A DNA stretch of 64,000 nt from Metallyticus violacea (taxonomy: Eukaryota; Arthropoda; Insecta; Mantodea; Metallyticidae): positions 49,800,001 to 49,864,000 of the forward strand of contig CM060842.1 in NCBI GenBank assembly GCA_030762175.1, given 5' to 3'. Shown piece by piece: positions 59,660-64,000 of this stretch. How positions within the stretch are numbered: position 1 is the stretch's first letter; every line of letters starts with the position of its first letter. A program made the position numbers and the translations under genes. The notes beneath the pieces are model-generated. The model made no database searches. It had not been told where the DNA came from and saw only the letters and a list, made by a program, of their open reading frames with translations.

Positions 59660-59870
59660 AAACAAAGAGCTCATGATACTCTGAAGAAAGCAGCTCGCAG
59701 AAATGACAACTTGTTGCATTACGATTCATATACACATATAATAATAAGCACTAAGCTGTGTTATAAAAGAGATGGAAATTAATGCTCCTCAACGGCAATA
59801 CATTGCCGACATCTGCTTACGAAATGTCTGTATTTCATCTTTCTTCCACTTTTCCAAAAGAACTATAAAA
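59660..59870 (-). pseudogene. Weak relic related to 7727-7870 (DUF4817-type element)
   Basis: DNA similarity to 7727-7835 (AATAATAAGCACTAAGC; GGCAATACATTGCCG; TGTATTTCATCTTTC). The minus strand reads SCHFCELLSSEYHE, comparable to VHYCEWFLSSVTE in the related elements. The match is low and broken. Confidence 0.35.
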
Positions 59871-60150
59871 AGTCAATTTTTTGTACTTGTTACAATGTTC
59901 GAATCCCTCCAGTGTTCATAAATCGTGGCACTTTATTTACTTATTTTTTATATCCGGTTGTTCATTATCGCCTATCCTTTCACTCCCCGAGATTTATGTT
60001 GGCAGTCAGGAATCTATATTACTTCTATTTTCATCATCGAGCGTCTATTAGTTTTTCACTGGAAAGACTGTGTAGATAGATAATATCCGTTTCAGCACAC
60101 ATTATCAGTGGCGATCTCAATAACTAACTACCTGCATCACTCTGTGTTAT

Positions 60151-60450
60151 GTCGGTCCTGGTGGTTTAGTGGTTATCATACTTGCCTCCTAAACCCAAGA
60201 TCGCGGGTTCGAACCTGGCCAGGACCGATGGATTTTTTCGGGCGTAAAAATCCTAAGTATGGCTTCCTTCGGAAGGGAAGTAAAGCCGTGGGTCCCGTGT
60301 CGTACATTTACGGCACGAAAAAGTACCTCAAGCCTGAAAGAGAGGCCTCTGAGCAAAATTTGTTAGCCGTTTCACGCCCTGTGTTGAATGGGACGCTGAT
60401 GACCTGAGCTGTTAAAGAGCGTCTATAAATAAATCAATCAAATAAAAACA
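60151..60450 (+). mobile_element. SINE family A copy 9
   Basis: Near-consensus copy: head GTCGGTCCTGGTGGTTTAGTGG, B box GCGGGTTCGAACCTGG, acceptor pairing GGTCCTGG/CCAGGACC, complete body and AAATAAATCAATCAAATAAA end. Direct repeats ctgtgttat flank it (60142-60150 and 60451-60459). Confidence 0.95.
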
Positions 60451-60556
60451 CTGTGTTATACTTTGTACGTTCTCTGCGGAAATACCTGTTCAACTTGATT
60501 ACTGACTGCTTTTGTATCGTTCGGCCTGTTAAACATCAAACACAAAGGATTATATA

Positions 60557-61259
60557 CAGAGGGTGCCAATAATGTATACCCACTTCAAGCAAAGAAAAAT
60601 CTGTATTAACATAATAAAACTGAGTTCACACAAACAGAAAATGATGAGCGCTAATCATCTTTGACTTTTATAGTTACAACAGTTGCTCAAATTGTCCACC
60701 ATTGGCATCGATACACTTCTGAGTACGTTCAAATACCGATTGGGCAACGTTTGCGAAAGTGTCCTCAGTGATCGCAGCACCTGCCGTTTCAATTTCTTCC
60801 TGAAATGCCGCCAGTGTAGCATGAATCTCAAATTCGTCTCCAATGCGTGCAATTGTTACTCCCGTTGGCAGTTCTGTTCTGTACACGTCTCCATTGCCTT
60901 TGAGCTTCAACAACATTCTCGGTTTTCCAATACCACTTCAAAATTGCTTTCCGCTGTTCGAAGGATAATCTTGGCTCCACTTTGTTGTAGCAACGGCAGC
61001 ATAACGTAATGTGAGTCAGAACGTGCAGAACATCATACGATAATCTTGGCTTCATTTGTTCATTGTTGATTTACGATAATCTTAGCTTCATTGTTCATTG
61101 TTGACCTACTTGTCACGTAGCAACGCTATCATAATGTATGTGAGTCCCAACTGTTTACAGAATATCATACTACACATTATTGTTTTTTTCTGTCCAAATT
61201 TGAAATATATTAAATAGATACCAACTGTGAAAGTGTGTATACATTTTTGGCACCTTCGA
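60557..61259 (-). mobile_element. 703-bp non-autonomous Tc1/mariner-like element
   Basis: The left end CAGAGGGTGCCAATAATGTA matches the right end read inward, TCGAAGGTGCCAAAAATGTA, and both continue TAC(C/A)CACTT. TA lies outside both ends (60555-60556 and 61260-61261). The minus strand keeps only the two ends of the transposase. The first is EPRLSFEQRKAILKWYWKTE with the DUF4817-like helix-turn-helix to RIGDEFEIHAT. The second is the C-terminal part, FANVAQSVFERTQKCIDANG. The whole DDE core is missing. An imperfect direct repeat of about 40 bp lies at 61034-61106. Confidence 0.88.
61034..61106. repeat. Direct repeat inside the 60557-61259 element
   Basis: ACGATAATCTTGGCTTCATT...GTTCATTGTTGA is repeated as ACGATAATCTTAGCTTCATTGTTCATTGTTGA, with a unit of about 38 bp. 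A related AGGATAATCTTGGCTCC stands at about 60961. Confidence 0.8.
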
Positions 61260-61261
61260 TA

Positions 61262-63681
61262 TAATCCCATTTGAATTATATGTATGTACATCTTAGTTCC
61301 AAAATACTATTTACGCTGCGTACTGTTTATGGCATTGTTACGCACTATTCCATGCTTTCCATCCCACCTCTCGTTTCTCACAATCACTTATGTTTTCTTG
61401 CCAACAATTACACTAGCGACCGCACGTTCACCGAAAAGGTTAGCCTTTTAATTACAAAACAGCATGAGAGGAGTGTGCTACTTATGCAATTCTGGCGCTA
61501 ACTCAGATTGTATAGATGTCGGAGTACGAACATGGCTAAATTATAGATCGTACAAGGGAGGGGAAGAAAGAAAAAGAAATAAAAAAATGAAAAAATAAGC
61601 TGCCCACTCTGTTGCTAGGGCGATAAAAGCTGTCAATTGTTTCTCTTTAGATTCCTCATTATACTGCTTAATAATATGTACTATTACCGCTCGGACACCT
61701 TTCTTCCTTTCTTATTATTATATGTTGCTAACAAACTAAAGTCACTTTAATATCTACGTCACGTAAGTTAATAATATACTAGGAGATACGTTTATTACGT
61801 CATCCCAGCCAGAATGAAGCAGAGTGTCTTGTGCGATCTATCTACTCACCCCTACACTCAACCATAGTAAAAACAACCCCCACCCCCATCCAAAGCTGTT
61901 CTAAAAGTTGGATGACAGCTGAAACAAGTAATAAATACTTCAAAGAGGACGAAAGTTGATGTATAAGAAATTCAGCATTGTTAGACTGGGACAGATATAA
62001 AGCAATCGAGTTAGTATTAAAAAAATCCGATCAGATCTACGATCAGATCTGAAGACAACCTAAATGGAAAAACGCAGAAATTAAAAGGGGAAAACATAGC
62101 TGAATACACACCCTATTAAATATTTTTTAATTTTATTACATATAGTTTCAAAATTTTATCACAGTCAAAAAAAAAAAAAGGCAATAAATAAAGAAATGTC
62201 AGGAATTTGTAACATTTAATAATGGATACTTGATAGTAGAAAGATGCAAAGTGCTATTTTTTTAAAAAAAATAAAATAATTTAGTAAAAGGTGTTAAGTG
62301 CCAAGGAACAATAGATATAAATACAGCTAAGTCTAGAGATGAAGTACAAGACCTGAAGATAGCAGTGGTGCTAATATTCCAAGCTCTCTCATAATATAGG
62401 CGCAATGTACCGTTCATTTGTTTTGATTTCCTTCCATGCGATGTAATAGTGAAGTTGCTTGTTTGTGATAATAAATAGCAAAGTTTGTACAAGAAGGATT
62501 CTTAAGTGCGTTATTCTCTATGAATAAATAATATGAAAATACTTGTACTCAAAGACGATTGTTATGAAAAGTAATATCAGCTCATCTAAATTCTTCACAG
62601 TGACAATAGTGATTGATTCGTAGCATGCCTACAAATAATAGCCGCCAACTATCTTGATACAGTTTTGGTGTTTCTTTGTATGATACACTTGAGTGTTATA
62701 TGAAGTGAAATTGCATTTTGCGTTAATGGTTTTGAATTCAGGAGTTACAAACAAGGAAAAAGTTATTGAATGGAGTGACAAGTGTGGTGCCCAAAACGAG
62801 AATATTATGTTAGGGTTTGTTTTTCTGTTTAAAAATGGGTTATTTGATATTATAGTAGACATAGCTTCCTTGCTTATCATTCTGATTTCGGCTCTGCACA
62901 AAGGCATATACTTCCAGTGATGGTGGTTCCAGTGATGGTGGAGGTAAAAACGTTCAAAGTTCCTGTAAGCAATGAAAATTTCTTCGATAACCAAACTGTG
63001 GCAGATAAGATCATTAGTACAAAAACTTGTATTTCTAAAGCTGTCAGCATAACCCATGACTCATCAGCATTATGAAATAATCGTAGAGTCAGATTGAGGC
63101 TGGCTATAAAGTTAGAAAAGCAAACCCATAAAAGACATGCGATCAGCAGTGTTGGATCTTAGCTTCTCTGTGAGTTCTATACCAGCTGAAAAAAGAACAA
63201 TTTGAAAGTTACTTGGCCAAGAGGAACATAAAGAATACTTTTTGCAAATCTGTTAACTAAATGGAATAAAGCACCGGTTAAAATGTTGCACGCCTTTCAT
63301 AAATTATGACTTTTATTTCCCATTGTGTTCATTTTTATTTTATCGTCACAATCCATTGATACTTATTGATCAAAAGTTGTAATTTGTGCCTCAGAAATAA
63401 ATTCCGTAAATTGTTTCACATCAATTAAATAATTTGTCGTTTTCAAATTTGGAAATAACTGAAGTGTTTATTGATTATTTATCAGCCGTTTGTCTTAGAG
63501 AAAAAAAAATATTGCAGTTTCCATAACAAGGTGATTTACATGTAATGTTACACTCTCAACGTTTGTCATGAGAAATTATTTATACTTTGGTAAAATTAAA
63601 AAGGTTTTCTACTTTAAAAACTTCAAAGAGTATGTGTAAATATACGTGTTTTATACATATATTATCATTACATTTCAGAGT
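61262..63681. other. AT-rich DNA without recognisable genes
   Basis: Includes GATCAGATCT repeated around 62028-62049. A 142-codon minus-strand frame (62629-63057) and a 75-codon plus-strand frame overlap each other, and neither has a domain that I recognise. Confidence 0.4.
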
Positions 63682-63925
63682 TCGTCCTGGTGGTCTAGCG
63701 CTAACCATGCTTGCCTCGCAGAACCAAGGTTACGGCGATGGATTGTTTTAGGGCGTAAAAAGCCTATGGTTTCCTTTGTAAAGGAAGTAAAGCCGTTGGT
63801 CCCGTGTCATAGATTTACGGCACGTAAAAGGCTTGAAAAAATGGACTCTGAGCGAAATTTATTGGCCATTTCACGCCCTGAATTGAATGGGGCGCTAATG
63901 ACCAGAGCTGTTATTAAACCGTCAT
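63682..63925 (+). mobile_element. SINE family A copy 10, diverged
   Basis: TCGTCCTGGTGGTCTAGCGC head, then a deletion that removes the B-box region (GTTACGGCGATGG). The body is recognisable (GGGCGTAAAAAGCCTA, GATTTACGGCACG, TTTCACGCCCTGAATTGAATGGGGCG). The oldest or most damaged copy of the family here. The 105-codon frame over it is not a gene. Confidence 0.85.
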
Positions 63926-64000
63926 ACCGTCAGAGCAATGCCTATAAATTTGGTAAAATTTAACGGATGCCTCCTTTACAGGGCCAGATAGCATATTACG

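Noticed and set aside
60108..60407. 99-codon plus-strand frame
   Set aside because: It is the SINE family A body read through; the same peptide pieces recur at every copy.
2734..60450. SINE heads as functional tRNA genes
   Set aside because: They fold only partly, lack a normal anticodon arm and are always followed by the SINE body.
62629..63057. 142-codon minus-strand frame
   Set aside because: AT-rich, overlapped by an open frame on the other strand, and without a domain. It is the longest unexplained frame apart from repeats, but not enough to call.
63646..63963. 105-codon plus-strand open frame
   Set aside because: Lies across a diverged SINE family A copy.
1..64000. CRISPR array, operon or phage-defence locus
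   Set aside because: No regularly spaced short repeats with unique spacers; the direct repeats present are SINE target duplications, tandem repeats or microsatellites, and the sequence is eukaryotic in character.

Overview
The window looks like intergenic or intronic DNA from a large, AT-rich, repeat-dense eukaryotic genome. It is most likely an arthropod, probably an insect. That rests on the mixture of decayed mariner and DUF4817-type Tc1/mariner transposons, RTE-like and R1/Jockey-like non-LTR retrotransposon remnants, and tRNA-headed SINEs; the species cannot be named from sequence alone. I see no intact host gene, no rRNA, no functional tRNA gene, no CRISPR array and no bacterial-style operon. 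Nearly all open frames of 60-130 codons are chance frames or lie inside repeats.

Three SINE families stand out. SINE family A (about 300 bp, ten copies) has a tRNA-like head with a 7-bp acceptor-like stem, a conserved body and an A-rich end; four copies have target-site duplications of 11-12 bp that match exactly. SINE family B (about 270-290 bp) has a serine/leucine-like tRNA head. It is present as four full or near-full copies, one partial copy fused head-to-tail to a full one at 12332-12814, and two 3' fragments. SINE family C (about 430 bp) has two minus-strand copies.

DNA transposons: a mariner with both terminal inverted repeats and a broken transposase (46190-47447); an internally deleted DUF4817/DDE element with good terminal repeats and a SINE inserted in its coding region (44196-45427); a 703-bp element that keeps only the two ends of its transposase (60557-61259); two related internally deleted elements (16425-17122 and 49159-49645); two mariner relics (10930-11520 and 20300-20626); and two weaker fragments (7727-7870 and 59660-59870).

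Retrotransposon relics: R1/Jockey-like reverse transcriptase C-terminus (90-1080), RTE-like reverse transcriptase (1160-1690), RTE-type tails at 26605-26960, 37325-37510, 43715-44010 and 47728-47850, and a third LINE 3' end present three times (36300-36720, 41300-42330, 52265-52610). That third LINE carries an internal AAT microsatellite. One of its copies adjoins a 659-bp ATT-rich array (51608-52266).

Unexplained structure: a long imperfect hairpin made of related units (about 14530-15120), a four-unit tandem repeat of about 150 bp (33180-33770), a perfect 51-bp tandem duplication (53429-53530), an inverted pair of an unrecognised repeat (31150-31385 and 35765-35995), and two GC-rich islands (11575-12130 and 50880-51205). 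I do not see a convincing new biological system. The most informative loci are the nested insertions and the hairpin.
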